Shown one piece after another: positions 1-9,192 of a DNA stretch of 64,000 bases; positions within the stretch are counted from its first letter, which is position 1; each line of letters begins with the position of its first letter. The position numbers and the translations under genes are program-made. Location: assembly GCA_030765525.1 (NCBI GenBank), contig JAVCCK010000018.1, positions 1 through 64,000 on the forward strand, in the 5' to 3' direction. This DNA comes from Candidatus Lernaella stagnicola (GTDB lineage Bacteria > Lernaellota > Lernaellaia > Lernaellales > Lernaellaceae). Under the pieces are notes generated by a model. It saw nothing but the letters and a program-made list of their open reading frames with translations. It did no database searches and had not been told where the DNA came from.

Positions 1-567
1 GACGGCGCCGTCAACCATCCAGTCGATGAAAGCCTCATCGCGGCCGCTACGCGGCGGTATCATGAGACCCCAGAGACCGATGGTGTCGGGCGCATGGTGC
101 GAATGCGTGCCGGTGACGATCACGCGGTCGGTGGTCGTGCCCAGGGCCTCGCCGATTCCGTCACGAATGCGGAAGGCGTCGGTGATCACCACGCCCACGA
201 CATCGAGATTGATGAGAAACACGGGTTCATCGATCCCGTCGTCGATCGCCAGCGCCGTGGCGTACAAGGGATCATGCACACCCTCGGACCAGCGGCAGAA
301 CGCCTCGCTCAGAAAAAAGGAGCCATAGCCGCCCAGCTTGATCGACCAGTCGGGCGTGATATCTACGCGGGCGAAACCTGCCTGCAACTGGGGTGTCGGT
401 TCGTCGTCGTCGTTATCGTCATTGTCGTCGTCATCATCATCATCGTCATCATCACCGACCGGAGCCGCGTCGTTGTCGTCGTCATCATCGTCGCCGCATC
501 CGGCGCACAGCGCCGCGACAATCATCAGCAGAACCAGGAGCGACGCGAATCGCTTCCTAGAAATCAC
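1..567 (-). CDS. Ceramidase-fold lipoprotein, copy 1 (C-terminal part outside window)
   Basis: N-terminal 189 residues of an exported lipoprotein of the neutral/alkaline ceramidase N-terminal-domain superfamily; the gene runs off the left edge. I chose the GTG at 567 because it gives a full lipoprotein signal (basic start, hydrophobic core, lipobox Cys at about residue 24) and follows GAGGAAAT. The stop of the upstream paralogue overlaps this start by 11 bases, so the two are probably translationally coupled. After the lipobox comes an Asp/Asn-rich tether (about residues 26-55), then the enzyme domain. A metal-site histidine motif (THSHHAPDTIGLWG) is present. Its sequence is close to that of the gene at 557-1969, which suggests tandem duplication. 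The region that would hold the catalytic serine lies outside the window. Substrate unknown. Confidence 0.8.
   Translation of the reverse strand, partial: MISRKRFASLLVLLMIVAALCAGCGDDDDDDNDAAPVGDDDDDDDDDDNDDNDDDEPTPQLQAGFARVDITPDWSIKLGGYGSFFLSEAFCRWSEGVHDPLYATALAIDDGIDEPVFLINLDVVGVVITDAFRIRDGIGEALGTTTDRVIVTGTHSHHAPDTIGLWGLMIPPRSGRDEAFIDWMVDGAV
401..495 (-). repeat. Asp/Asn-codon run (tether of copy 1)
   Basis: Low-complexity GAC/GAT/AAC codons on the minus strand encode the acidic tether directly after the lipobox cysteine. Both Asp codons are mixed, so selection is on the amino acids more than on a DNA microsatellite. Confidence 0.85.
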
Positions 568-1969
568 TGAATATTTCCTCGTATGCGCCGATCACCGAGT
601 CGCCCATGTCGGGGCCGACCGACAGGATGGAGAAGTAGATGTAGAGCAGGTTGCGGTATTCCTGTTTCGTCATGATATAGCCGAGCCAATCCTGCCCGAT
701 GTTGGCGATGATCTTCACCTCGCCGTTCATCACCTCACGCAACTCCAACCCGACGCGCGGCGAAACCTCGCCCGGCGCGGTGGCGAAATACACCGGCCCC
801 AGGCGCCACGCGGTCATCGTCGTTACGCCGACGCCGCCCAAGGGCGGGATATCGCGCGGAATCAGGCCCAGGGCGCCGACCAGCGCGAAAAACGGATTGT
901 TCAGTTCTCCTTCGACGACCAGCGTGCGCAGATCGATCGTCGTGTCGTACACCCGCTGGACATCGCCCAGAATCTCCTGAGCGGAGGCGGCGATACCCGC
1001 GCCGTAGAACTCGGTTATCTCCCAAGATCCCCATGAGCGCCCGGTGTAGTTGATCGGGTATTCGTCGTTCTGCGGATGCACGCCCGCGCCCAGGTTGCCG
1101 TTGATGAACATGTTCACGCCGCCAAGCTCTTCGTCCATGATGCGGTAGAAGGGCCCCAGGAAATCGGCGGATGTCATGTTGTTCTGCGGGCCCATGACCA
1201 TCGGGTGACATGCCCAGTTGACGATCGTGCCAATGATGTCGTCTTCGTCGTCCAAAAACGCCAGAACGCTCAACGTGGAATCCAGCGGCGCCTGCGGATC
1301 GATCGTCCATTGCCCGTTGTAGTGGAACGCCGTTTCCTCGCCGACCCCGGCGTAGACCCGCGCCGGCTTCATCGCCTCGTACGCCGCCCCGGCGGCCTCG
1401 ACCGCCCCGGCGATCATCTGCTCGATAAAGACGTCGTCGCGACCGGTAATCGGCGGCAGCATCACACCCCAAATGCCGACCGTGTCCGGAGATTGATGGT
1501 TGTGCGTGGCCGAAATCACGACGCGCTCGGGCGCGATGCCCAGTTGCGCGGCGACGCGATCCTGAATAACCACGACGTCGGTGGTGATGATGCCCACAGT
1601 GTCGACCGTCATTTGAATCACCGGCTCGTCGCTACCGTTTTGAAAAGCGAAGGCCGTGGCGTAGATGGGATCGTGCGTACCCTCCGACCACCGGCACAGC
1701 GCCTCGCTGAGGAAATACGTGCCGTAGCCGCCCATCTTGACCGACTCTATCGGCGAGATATCCACTCGCGCCGCGCCGACCTTCAGGCCCGCGTCGTCGT
1801 CGTTATCGTCGTCATCGTCGTTGTCATCATCGTCGTTGTTGTCGTCGTCGTCGTCATCGTCGGCGTCGTCGTTATTGTCGTCGTCATCATCGTCGTCACC
1901 GCAAGCCGCCGCCAACGTGAAAATAAGTAGCAATGCCAGTAAAGCGATCCAGAATCGTTTTGAGTTCAT
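557..1969 (-). CDS. Ceramidase-fold lipoprotein, copy 2
   Basis: A 470-residue exported lipoprotein with signal peptide, lipobox Cys at about residue 23, an Asp/Asn tether to about residue 60, then a ceramidase-like alpha/beta domain. Visible metal-site motifs are ATHNHQSPDTVGIWG and NWACHPMVMG, matching the two zinc histidines of neutral ceramidases. The loop that carries the nucleophilic serine in true ceramidases (GDVSPN) reads NGNLGAGVHPQ here, with no serine, so ceramide hydrolysis is not assured. At 470 residues it is also shorter than typical neutral ceramidases (about 650), lacking most of the C-terminal Ig-like domain. First of a tandem pair; a third copy lies at 20358. Likely anchored in the outer membrane or at the surface. 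The family call is solid; the reaction is open. Confidence 0.85.
   Translation of the reverse strand: MNSKRFWIALLALLLIFTLAAACGDDDDDDDNNDDADDDDDDDNNDDDDNDDDDDNDDDAGLKVGAARVDISPIESVKMGGYGTYFLSEALCRWSEGTHDPIYATAFAFQNGSDEPVIQMTVDTVGIITTDVVVIQDRVAAQLGIAPERVVISATHNHQSPDTVGIWGVMLPPITGRDDVFIEQMIAGAVEAAGAAYEAMKPARVYAGVGEETAFHYNGQWTIDPQAPLDSTLSVLAFLDDEDDIIGTIVNWACHPMVMGPQNNMTSADFLGPFYRIMDEELGGVNMFINGNLGAGVHPQNDEYPINYTGRSWGSWEITEFYGAGIAASAQEILGDVQRVYDTTIDLRTLVVEGELNNPFFALVGALGLIPRDIPPLGGVGVTTMTAWRLGPVYFATAPGEVSPRVGLELREVMNGEVKIIANIGQDWLGYIMTKQEYRNLLYIYFSILSVGPDMGDSVIGAYEEIFSDF
1793..1900 (-). repeat. Asp/Asn-codon run (tether of copy 2)
   Basis: About 36 codons of nearly pure Asp and Asn follow the lipobox. 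The complementary strand reads as a long Val/Ile/Ser open frame, which is only its shadow. Confidence 0.85.
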
Positions 1970-2042
1970 TGACGTGTCCTTTCACCAACTAGGCCAATCC
2001 GTCAAACACTATAAAGATTTAGTATCGATTCCGACAAGTGTC

Positions 2043-3221
2043 TTATCGCCGCAGGGTTTGACTCTCCGCCAGCAGCTTGCCCGCGACGATCTTCGCGATT
2101 TCCCGCGTGCCTTGCGGCGTCGGATGAATGTGGTCGAACAGCAACGCGGGATTGCCCGAAAGCGGCGTGCAATCGATGACGCGCTCGGCGGGGAAGGCGG
2201 CGTCAATCATCTCGTTAATCGCTTGCCACGCCTGCAGATGCGTCGCGTAGTTGAAGGCGTGCCGCCACGTGAACACGCGCTCGCGCCGGATCTCTTCCGG
2301 CAGGCTCGGATGCACCAGTGTGGCCTGTTTCGCCACGTAGAAATCCGCGCCGGTTAATTCCGCCACGCGCTGCATCAACAGTAAGTTTTGGCGAAACACC
2401 TCGACGCCCCGGGCATCGAAATGGTCGGCAAGCTCCGCGTCTGGACGCCGCTCGTCACCCGCTTCGCCCGTGGTCGCCGCCGGCGCCGCCACCGTTCGCA
2501 GCCGCAGCAAGCCGTACAACCGCGACCGGCTCAGCAGCGAATCCGTCGGCCACGGTTTCAACCGCGGCGGAAGTTTCACGGGGGTAAACGACCAATCGCG
2601 GTCGCCCTCAAAGCGGCGGTGGATGATCTTTTCCGGCGAGGCGTCGTCGAAATAGTACATCTCGTTCCAGCCGTGATAGACCACGATGATGTCCGGCGCG
2701 AAAAAGCGCACCTGCGACCACAAGCGACCGTAGGAGTCGAACGACGTGTAACCGCCGACCGCCGCGTTGATCATCTCCAGGTCGAGATCCGGACGCGCCT
2801 CTTTCATGCGCTGGTAGGTCAGATAGGGCCACGTATCCTTGTCGGCCAGCAGCGTGCCGGTTCCGGCCGTGGAACTGCCGCCCAGAAACGCCACACGAAT
2901 TCGTCCCGCGGGCTTGGCCACTTCCTCCATTTGGGGCGTGGAGATAAAGCCGAAACGATTGACCGATTTCTTCGCCTGCGGATCGGCCAGCGGCCGATTC
3001 ACGTACGCCGCGTAGGGATGCACGAAGGCCCAGCCGCGCATCGGGTGCGGCTGCTCGCCGGGCGTGGTCAGCGCCGCCACGTCCACCGGCGGCTGCGTGC
3101 GCGCCAGCATCTCACCCGCGCCCACCACGACAAACACTACGAGCAACGCCGCAACCGCGGCGAAGACTCGTTTATGGTGGGATATGGCGTGTGGATCAGG
3201 CATCCGGTTTTTAGTTATCAC
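2043..3221 (-). CDS. SGNH/GDSL-type hydrolase, membrane-anchored
   Basis: A 392-residue protein with one N-terminal membrane segment (about residues 18-36) and an SGNH-hydrolase domain. Block I is FLGGSSTAGTG (Ser near 116), an Asn motif is HGWNEMYYF, and the catalytic Asp/His block is DHIHPTPQGT near the C-terminus. Such enzymes are esterases or acyl-transfer enzymes acting on lipids or glycans; the substrate cannot be read from sequence. The GTG at 3221 overlaps the stop of the upstream radical SAM gene by 11 bases; an ATG at 3203 is an alternative. It closes a three-gene run with two cobalamin-type radical SAM genes, so it may act on their product or substrate. Confidence 0.82.
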   Translation of the reverse strand: MITKNRMPDPHAISHHKRVFAAVAALLVVFVVVGAGEMLARTQPPVDVAALTTPGEQPHPMRGWAFVHPYAAYVNRPLADPQAKKSVNRFGFISTPQMEEVAKPAGRIRVAFLGGSSTAGTGTLLADKDTWPYLTYQRMKEARPDLDLEMINAAVGGYTSFDSYGRLWSQVRFFAPDIIVVYHGWNEMYYFDDASPEKIIHRRFEGDRDWSFTPVKLPPRLKPWPTDSLLSRSRLYGLLRLRTVAAPAATTGEAGDERRPDAELADHFDARGVEVFRQNLLLMQRVAELTGADFYVAKQATLVHPSLPEEIRRERVFTWRHAFNYATHLQAWQAINEMIDAAFPAERVIDCTPLSGNPALLFDHIHPTPQGTREIAKIVAGKLLAESQTLRR

Positions 3222-4611
3222 GAAACGCTTTGCGCAAAAAGAACAAAAACAAAAACGGCACGAGCTTGCGCCGGTTGGGCAGCCGCCATAAAAGGCGCAG
3301 CAAACGTTGCGGTCGCAGATACGTGCGCCAATAAGCGCTTTTCTTGAGGCGCTTGAGACGCGGCAGCGGCACGCGCGAAAGGTTGACGTCCGACTCCCAA
3401 AACGAGAACGTCGCTTCGCCCTCCGGCAGTTTCACGCCTTGTTGCAGCGCGATTTCGTACAGGTCGCAGTTCTTATACGGCGTGGCGCGGTACAACCCGA
3501 TGGTATCCATGTGCGAACGCACGGCGAAGTCCACCGTCGCGCGCACTTCCGCCTCGGTCTCGTCGGGCAGGCCGATGATGAAATTGCCGTGGATCAGCAT
3601 GCCGAGCCGGTGCGCCGTTTCGATGGCCCGCCGCGCCTTTTCCAGGTTGAGGTTTTTACGCATCAGCGTCTGCATGCGTTCGGACGCCGTCTCGATGGCG
3701 AACATCACCCGATACACGCCCGCGCGGCGCATTAACGCCAAGGTTTCGTCAGGCAGCATGTCGCTGCGCAAACCGTTGACGACCGCGATTGGTACGCGAA
3801 TATTACGGCTCAGCAAGCCCTCGAAGATAGCGTTCACCCGTTCGATGCGCGCGTTGAACATGTCGTCGATGATCGTCACTTCGCCCACGTGGTGCCGCCG
3901 CACCAGCTCCTCGAATTCGCCGATCACGTACTCGGGGCTGTGCATACGATGCACGCGCCCCGCCGTTTTATGGCACCACGCACAATCGAAGGGACACGCC
4001 CGCGCCGTCTCCATCATCATGTAGCGCGGGTGCGCGTAAATCATCCCGATGCGCGGCAGCCGCCCGTAGACATCCAAGTCGATCAAATCCCACGCCGGGT
4101 AGGGGATGACGTCCGGATCCGCCGCCACCGGCCGCTCCGGCGTGCGGCGTAATTGGTCGCCGTCACGAAACACGATGCTGTCTACGGCCGTGGGTTCGCC
4201 GCCCTCCAGCAGGGCCGTGACCAGGGCGTGAAAAGTGATTTCGCCTTCGCCGGGAATGACGTAATCGATGTGCGGGTCGGCACGCATCGTGTCTTCGGCG
4301 TAGGCCGTGGCGTGCACGCCGCCGATGACGACCGGCACGCGGGCGTCGAACTTTTTGACCATCTCCGCCACGCGGTGCATGACCGGCGCCTCGGGGCTTT
4401 GCGCGCTGATGGCCACCAGTGCGGGCTTGTGCCGCGCGAGCGCGTCGGCGACGAAATCGAAACGCTTGTAGGTCGGCCGCATGTCGTGAATCACTGGCTC
4501 GTGCGACGAGTGCGCCCGCAGGTAGGACGCCAGGTACAGCAGGCCCAGCGGCTGCGAACACTCCACGTGTTCGTCGTGAACCGCCGCTTGCACCAGCAAT
4601 ACTTTGGCCAC
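3211..4611 (-). CDS. Cobalamin-binding-domain radical SAM protein (paralogue A)
   Basis: A 466-residue protein with an N-terminal B12-binding-like Rossmann domain (about 1-150) and a radical SAM core (about 180-400). The iron-sulfur motif CPFDCAWC is the canonical CX3CX2C. The B12 domain lacks DxHxxG: the corresponding stretch reads DMRPTYK, so any cobalamin would be bound without the usual lower histidine ligand. GTG start at 4611, preceded by AGGGGGAA. Ten bases separate it from the upstream paralogue and it overlaps the downstream SGNH hydrolase, so this is an operon. Members of this class do methylations, ring closures and other difficult C-H chemistry; the product is unknown. Confidence 0.88.
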   Translation of the reverse strand: MAKVLLVQAAVHDEHVECSQPLGLLYLASYLRAHSSHEPVIHDMRPTYKRFDFVADALARHKPALVAISAQSPEAPVMHRVAEMVKKFDARVPVVIGGVHATAYAEDTMRADPHIDYVIPGEGEITFHALVTALLEGGEPTAVDSIVFRDGDQLRRTPERPVAADPDVIPYPAWDLIDLDVYGRLPRIGMIYAHPRYMMMETARACPFDCAWCHKTAGRVHRMHSPEYVIGEFEELVRRHHVGEVTIIDDMFNARIERVNAIFEGLLSRNIRVPIAVVNGLRSDMLPDETLALMRRAGVYRVMFAIETASERMQTLMRKNLNLEKARRAIETAHRLGMLIHGNFIIGLPDETEAEVRATVDFAVRSHMDTIGLYRATPYKNCDLYEIALQQGVKLPEGEATFSFWESDVNLSRVPLPRLKRLKKSAYWRTYLRPQRLLRLLWRLPNRRKLVPFLFLFFLRKAFRDN

Positions 4612-4621
4612 GCCGTTCCCC

Positions 4622-6013
4622 CTACCACAAAAAGGTTTTGCGCCACCAGATCGCCATCAGGTGGGGCAGGTTGGCGGCGATGTTCGGCAAGCGACGCAGC
4701 ACGCGCCAGAATCGCCGCGGACTCACGTAGAAACGAAAGTACGCCAACTTCTTCAAGTGATCGACCACCTCGTCACTCACTGGCGACACATTCACTTTCG
4801 ATTTGTGAAACTCGAAGCGAGTAAAATCGTCGGGCACGCTCGCGCCGTATTTGCGGGCCAGCGCGACCAACTCCGTGTCGCCAAAAGGAATCACGCGGAA
4901 GAACGCCGCCGTCGCCAGCATGCTGCGTTCGGCCAAGGCGATCGTGTCGCGCATCTCGGCCTCGGTTTCGGTCGGGAAACCCAGCATGAACGTGCCGTGG
5001 GTCAACACGCCGTAACGGTTGGTCGTGTCGATGACTTCCAGCACACGGTCCAGATTCAGGTTTTTGCTGATCAGCGTTTGCAGTCGCGGCGAGGCGGTTT
5101 CCACGGCGTACATGCAGCGGAACATCCCGGCGTCGACCAGGGCGCGGATCGTCTCCTCGTCCATGATGTCGCCGCGCAGGCCGATCGGAAACGCCAATTT
5201 CAAATCCAAGCGCCGCAGGCGAATCAAGCGACAGATTTCCTGCACGCGCGCCTTGTCCAGGTTGAACATGTCGTCCACGAAGACGATTTCGCCGATCCGG
5301 TAACGCGCGACCAGTTGCTCCAGTTCGTCGACGACATCACGCGGGCTGCGCGGCCGCCAACGCTTGCCCAACACCCGGTGGCAGTACGCGCAGCGGTACG
5401 GACATCCCCGGCTGGTCGACACCGCCGCGTAACGCCGCCGCGCCCAGATGACGCCGGTGCGCGGCATTTTGTAGTAGGCCTCCAGGTCGGCTAGGTCGTA
5501 TGCCGCGAAGGGCAGGGAGTCCAACTTCTCGATCCACGGCGCGGCCTCGTTCGATTGCAATTCGCCGTTCTCGAGCCACACCAAATTCGGCACCTCGTCC
5601 CGCGGCAATTCGCCCTGCAAATGCCGAAGCAGCGCCGCTGCGCCGATCTCCCCTTCACCGCGGATGGCGAAGTCGATATCACCGCGGGCCAGCGTGTCTC
5701 CCGGATACGTCGTCGGGTGACTTCCTCCGGCGATCACCGGCAGGTCGGGCTGATGGGCTTTAACTGCTTTGGCCACCGCGTGCATCGCGGCCTGGTCGAC
5801 GGTCATCGCGCTGATGCCCACCACATCCGGGCAAAAACGACGCACCGCTTCGATCACCGGCGCGACGTCGCGCACGTTGTGCTGCATGTCGAAAAAGCCG
5901 ACCGTTGCGCCGAGCGTTTCCCGCACATAGGCGGCCAGTTGCAGCGTCCCCACCGGAAAGCATTTTTCCGTTTCGGGAAAGTAGGTCGCCGCTTGAATCA
6001 ATAGAAAACGCAA
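4622..6013 (-). CDS. Cobalamin-binding-domain radical SAM protein (paralogue B)
   Basis: Same architecture as its neighbour: B12-binding-like domain, radical SAM core with CPYRCAYC, and a C-terminal basic tail. I chose the TTG at 6013 because GGGAG sits nine bases upstream and because the protein then begins like its paralogues (LRFLLIQ). An in-frame GTG at 6052 would add 13 residues, but its GGAGG is only two bases away. DxHxxG is replaced by DMQHNVR. First gene of the run with paralogue A and the SGNH hydrolase. It is divergent from paralogue C at 6120, so a promoter pair must lie in the short gap between them. Confidence 0.86.
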   Translation of the reverse strand: MRFLLIQAATYFPETEKCFPVGTLQLAAYVRETLGATVGFFDMQHNVRDVAPVIEAVRRFCPDVVGISAMTVDQAAMHAVAKAVKAHQPDLPVIAGGSHPTTYPGDTLARGDIDFAIRGEGEIGAAALLRHLQGELPRDEVPNLVWLENGELQSNEAAPWIEKLDSLPFAAYDLADLEAYYKMPRTGVIWARRRYAAVSTSRGCPYRCAYCHRVLGKRWRPRSPRDVVDELEQLVARYRIGEIVFVDDMFNLDKARVQEICRLIRLRRLDLKLAFPIGLRGDIMDEETIRALVDAGMFRCMYAVETASPRLQTLISKNLNLDRVLEVIDTTNRYGVLTHGTFMLGFPTETEAEMRDTIALAERSMLATAAFFRVIPFGDTELVALARKYGASVPDDFTRFEFHKSKVNVSPVSDEVVDHLKKLAYFRFYVSPRRFWRVLRRLPNIAANLPHLMAIWWRKTFLW

Positions 6014-6119
6014 GCTGATTGTCTCCCTTGTCGTCCGGTCAATGTAGCCCACGGCCTCCGCACTGGCAACGAGCGCCGCGTTGGCGTCGTCTTCACGCGT
6101 CGGATAGAATCACCGCACG

Positions 6120-7523
6120 ATGCGCATGCTCCTAGTCCAAACACCGAACGTCGAAGGAACCCTGCTCAACCTGCCGGGCAAGGAGTTGCCGCTGTCTTTG
6201 CTCTACTTGGCGGCGAACGCCCGGCGCGCCGGGCACGAAGTCGCAGTACTCGATCTTGATTTCTGGGGCGGCCGGTCGCCCTTTCTGGAAAACGCCCTCC
6301 AGCGTCTGCGCCCCGATCTGGTGGGCGTCTCGGCCTACACCACGAACGTGGCGCGCGCGGGCGATATCGCCGCGATGGTCAAACAATGGAATCCTGAAGC
6401 CCGCACGGTGCTCGGCGGCTTTCACGCCTCGGCGTTGCCCGCACGCACGCTCGCGGAATTTCCAGACTTCGATTTCGTGATTGCCGGCGAGGGCGAACAC
6501 ACGCTGGTCGAGTTGGCCGCCGCGCTTGAAAGCGGTGACAGCCCGGCCGGTCTGCCGGGTATCGCGTTGCGCAGCGATGACGAAATCGTCCAGGGTCCGC
6601 CCCGTCCTTTGGTGGAGGACCTGGACGCGCTGCCGTGGCCCGCGCGCGACCTGCTGCCGCTGGAAAAATACGTGCCCGATCCGGGCAGCTTCTATTCACT
6701 TCCCACGACGAGCATTCTCTATTCGCGGGGCTGCCCGCTTCATTGCACCTTTTGCTCGAAGTCGGTCTTTCACGACGTCATTCGCTATCGCCGTCCCGAA
6801 AACCTGATCGAGGAAATGCGCGCCTGCATGCGGGATTACCGCCTCAGCGATTTCCGTTTCGTCGACGAAGGCCCCACGATGCGCCCGGCGCGAATGCGTG
6901 AACTCTGCCAAGCTATCCTCGCGGCGGGGCTGCGCATCACGTGGCACACGTATTCGCGGGTCGACACCGTCACGCGCGACGACCTGGAACTCATGCGCCG
7001 CGCCGGCTGCTACCACGTCACCTACGGCGTGGAATCGGGCAGCGCGCGCACCCTCGAGCGCATCGACAAGCGCCTCACCTTGGACCGAGCCCGCGAAGCC
7101 ATCGCCATGACCAAAAGCCTCGGGATGGAGTGCAAGGCGAATTTCATCATCGGTTTTCCGTGGGAAACACGCGACGACGTTACTCGCACGCTGCGCTTCG
7201 CCTTCGACATCTCGCCGGACCTGGTGACCATCAACGTGTTCAAGCCCTTGCCCGGCAGCCGTTTGTACGACGAGTTGGAAGAAAGCGGTGAGCTTCGCCA
7301 TACAAAATGGGAGGACTACTTCGCCACCAGCGAGTACTTGTTGTTCAAATCGCATTTCACCGAGCGGGAAATGAAGCGGATCCTCAAACGCGCCATCCTT
7401 CGCTTCCACCTGCGCCCGCGCTTTTTATGGCAACGTTTTCGAAGGCTGCTGCGCCACCCGCGCCGCGAGGCGTTCACCCTCTGGCTGGGCATGAAAATTA
7501 TTATCGGTGATCTATTTCGCTAG
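6120..7523 (+). CDS. Cobalamin-binding-domain radical SAM protein (paralogue C)
   Basis: A 467-residue protein with a B12-binding-like N-terminal domain (about 1-145) and a radical SAM core with CPLHCTFC. The place of DxHxxG reads DLDFWGG, again without histidine. A conserved GFHAS segment and GEGEHT loop match the B12-domain fold seen in its two paralogues. It is divergent from them and ends just before a strong bidirectional terminator. No clear Shine-Dalgarno precedes ATG 6120; ATG 6126 is an alternative. Three such paralogues side by side suggest successive steps on one molecule, but no substrate-specific marker gene is present. Confidence 0.87.
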   Translation: MRMLLVQTPNVEGTLLNLPGKELPLSLLYLAANARRAGHEVAVLDLDFWGGRSPFLENALQRLRPDLVGVSAYTTNVARAGDIAAMVKQWNPEARTVLGGFHASALPARTLAEFPDFDFVIAGEGEHTLVELAAALESGDSPAGLPGIALRSDDEIVQGPPRPLVEDLDALPWPARDLLPLEKYVPDPGSFYSLPTTSILYSRGCPLHCTFCSKSVFHDVIRYRRPENLIEEMRACMRDYRLSDFRFVDEGPTMRPARMRELCQAILAAGLRITWHTYSRVDTVTRDDLELMRRAGCYHVTYGVESGSARTLERIDKRLTLDRAREAIAMTKSLGMECKANFIIGFPWETRDDVTRTLRFAFDISPDLVTINVFKPLPGSRLYDELEESGELRHTKWEDYFATSEYLLFKSHFTEREMKRILKRAILRFHLRPRFLWQRFRRLLRHPRREAFTLWLGMKIIIGDLFR

Positions 7524-7565
7524 ATGTCCTCAACGGCGCCGGAAATAACGACTCCCAAGAAAAGA

Positions 7566-7594
7566 AGGCGCACCGGAGTGCGCCTTTTGTTTTC
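7566..7594. terminator. Bidirectional intrinsic terminator
   Basis: Perfect 9-base stem (AAGGCGCAC / GTGCGCCTT), CGGA loop, T-rich tail on the plus strand and A-rich lead that serves the minus strand. It separates two convergent genes. Confidence 0.88.
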
Positions 7595-7614
7595 GAGTGT
7601 TGGATGCCAAGCGG

Positions 7615-9084
7615 CTAGTGCACGCCGTGCATCCACTTTTTCAGTTTCGGCGCGACCAGGAACAGAATCACAGACGCGGCGGCGGCCGTCCCCACCGGAA
7701 TGATGAAGAAGTTCGACTTGGTCATGCCGTCATAGTTACCCGCGAATAAGCCGCCTACCAGGTTCGACAGGAAGTTCGCCCCGAACCACGTGCCCATCAT
7801 CAGTGAGCCGAAGCGCACGGGCGATAGTTTGGTGACGGCCGATAATCCGATCGGCGATAGACACAGTTCGCCTGCCGTAAACAGGAAGTACGCGAGGATC
7901 AGCCATAGAATGCTGACCTGCACGTCGGTCTTGTATTCTTTTTCGATCTGTTCGTCCGTAACGCGCTCGCCTGGCGCGAAAGTAATTTCCTGCCCGCTTT
8001 CTTCCGCGGCGTCGATGGCCGCTTCCTGCTCGATTTTGATCTCCGAAGCCGCCAACGCCTCCTTGGTTGGGAAACCACCGTCGGCACCGGAATCGATTTT
8101 CGTCCCCGCCATGACCATCAGCACCATGCCGAAGGTGAGAATCGCCAGGCCCAGGGCCATCTTCAGCGGGATCGACGGGTCTTTGCTCCGCCGGCCGAGT
8201 CGGGTCCATAGCGCCGAGAAGATCGGGGCCAGCAACAGGATGAAGAAAGGATTGACGGCCTGGAACCAACTGGTCGGGAATTCCCAACCCAAGAAGTCGA
8301 TATTCCGGTCCGTGCTGCGGTCGGCGAACAGCGTCAGGCTGCTGCCGGCTTGCTCGAAACTGGCCCAGAAGAAAATAACGAAGAAAGCGAGGATGAAAAT
8401 CACGGCGATGCGGTGCTTTTCTTCGGTGGTAAGCGGGACGGCTTTTTTGCTCAAATCGGCCGACGGTTTGGCCTCCGGCACCATGCCCGCGTTGCCGAGC
8501 AGTTTCTTTTGTCCCCACAGGTAAAGCAGCAGGCCGAACACCATGCCGACGCCCGCGGCCGAGAAGCCGAAATGCCAGCCGAGTTTCTCGCCCAGCGTGC
8601 CGCAGACCAACGGCGAGAACAGCGCGCCCAGGTTGATGCCCATGTAGAAAATCGTGAAGCCGCCGTCGCGCCGCGGGTCGTTTTCCTTGTAGAGCCTGCC
8701 GACCGTCGTGGAAATGTTCGGCTTGAAAAAACCGTTGCCGAAAATCAGCAGCAGCAGCGCCGAATAAAAGAAGGGCAGGGTTTCGAAGGCCATCGCAAAG
8801 TGCCCCAAGGCCATGAGAATCGCGCCGATCGTGATGCACTTACGCGCGCCCCAATAGCGGTCGGCGATATAGCCGCCCAGCAAGGGTGTCAGATACACGA
8901 AGCCCGTGTACCAGCCATAAATCGTGCCGGCTTTTTCCGTCGAGAAAAGCAGCGATTTGGTCATATACAGCACGAGCAACGCGCGCATGCCGTAGTAGGA
9001 AAAGCGCTCCCACATCTCTACGAGAAATAGGAGATACAACCCTTTGGGGTGTCCTTTTGCGGTGACCGGAATGGCTTCGTCCAT
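7615..9084 (-). CDS. POT-family proton-coupled peptide transporter
   Basis: A 489-residue inner-membrane transporter with about 12 or more hydrophobic segments. The N-terminal signature EMWERFSYYGMRALL is the ExxERFxYYG motif of proton-coupled oligopeptide transporters (PTR2/DtpA type). ATG 9084 is preferred because AGGGGG lies just upstream and the homologous part begins there; a longer frame extends to 9162. A soluble acidic loop of about 60 residues lies between two late helices (around residues 350-415), longer than in E. coli DtpA. Likely role: uptake of di- and tripeptides. Transcribed alone, ending at the shared terminator. Confidence 0.92.
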   Translation of the reverse strand: MDEAIPVTAKGHPKGLYLLFLVEMWERFSYYGMRALLVLYMTKSLLFSTEKAGTIYGWYTGFVYLTPLLGGYIADRYWGARKCITIGAILMALGHFAMAFETLPFFYSALLLLIFGNGFFKPNISTTVGRLYKENDPRRDGGFTIFYMGINLGALFSPLVCGTLGEKLGWHFGFSAAGVGMVFGLLLYLWGQKKLLGNAGMVPEAKPSADLSKKAVPLTTEEKHRIAVIFILAFFVIFFWASFEQAGSSLTLFADRSTDRNIDFLGWEFPTSWFQAVNPFFILLLAPIFSALWTRLGRRSKDPSIPLKMALGLAILTFGMVLMVMAGTKIDSGADGGFPTKEALAASEIKIEQEAAIDAAEESGQEITFAPGERVTDEQIEKEYKTDVQVSILWLILAYFLFTAGELCLSPIGLSAVTKLSPVRFGSLMMGTWFGANFLSNLVGGLFAGNYDGMTKSNFFIIPVGTAAAASVILFLVAPKLKKWMHGVH

Positions 9085-9192
9085 GGGTGCCCCCTGCGAG
9101 CGAAGGATCTCTGGATACAAAAGAAGTTGATCTTTTCTACTGGGTTGGACCGGAGGCGTCAAGGAAGATGTTGGAAAATAGTCGGTTTTCGT

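Noticed and set aside
94-570. Val/Ile and Ser runs on the plus strand that look like membrane segments
   Set aside because: They are the complement of Asp/Asn codon runs in the minus-strand lipoprotein.
557-1969. Calling the three paralogues ceramidases
   Set aside because: The serine motif of the family is absent in the two complete copies, so only the fold name is used.
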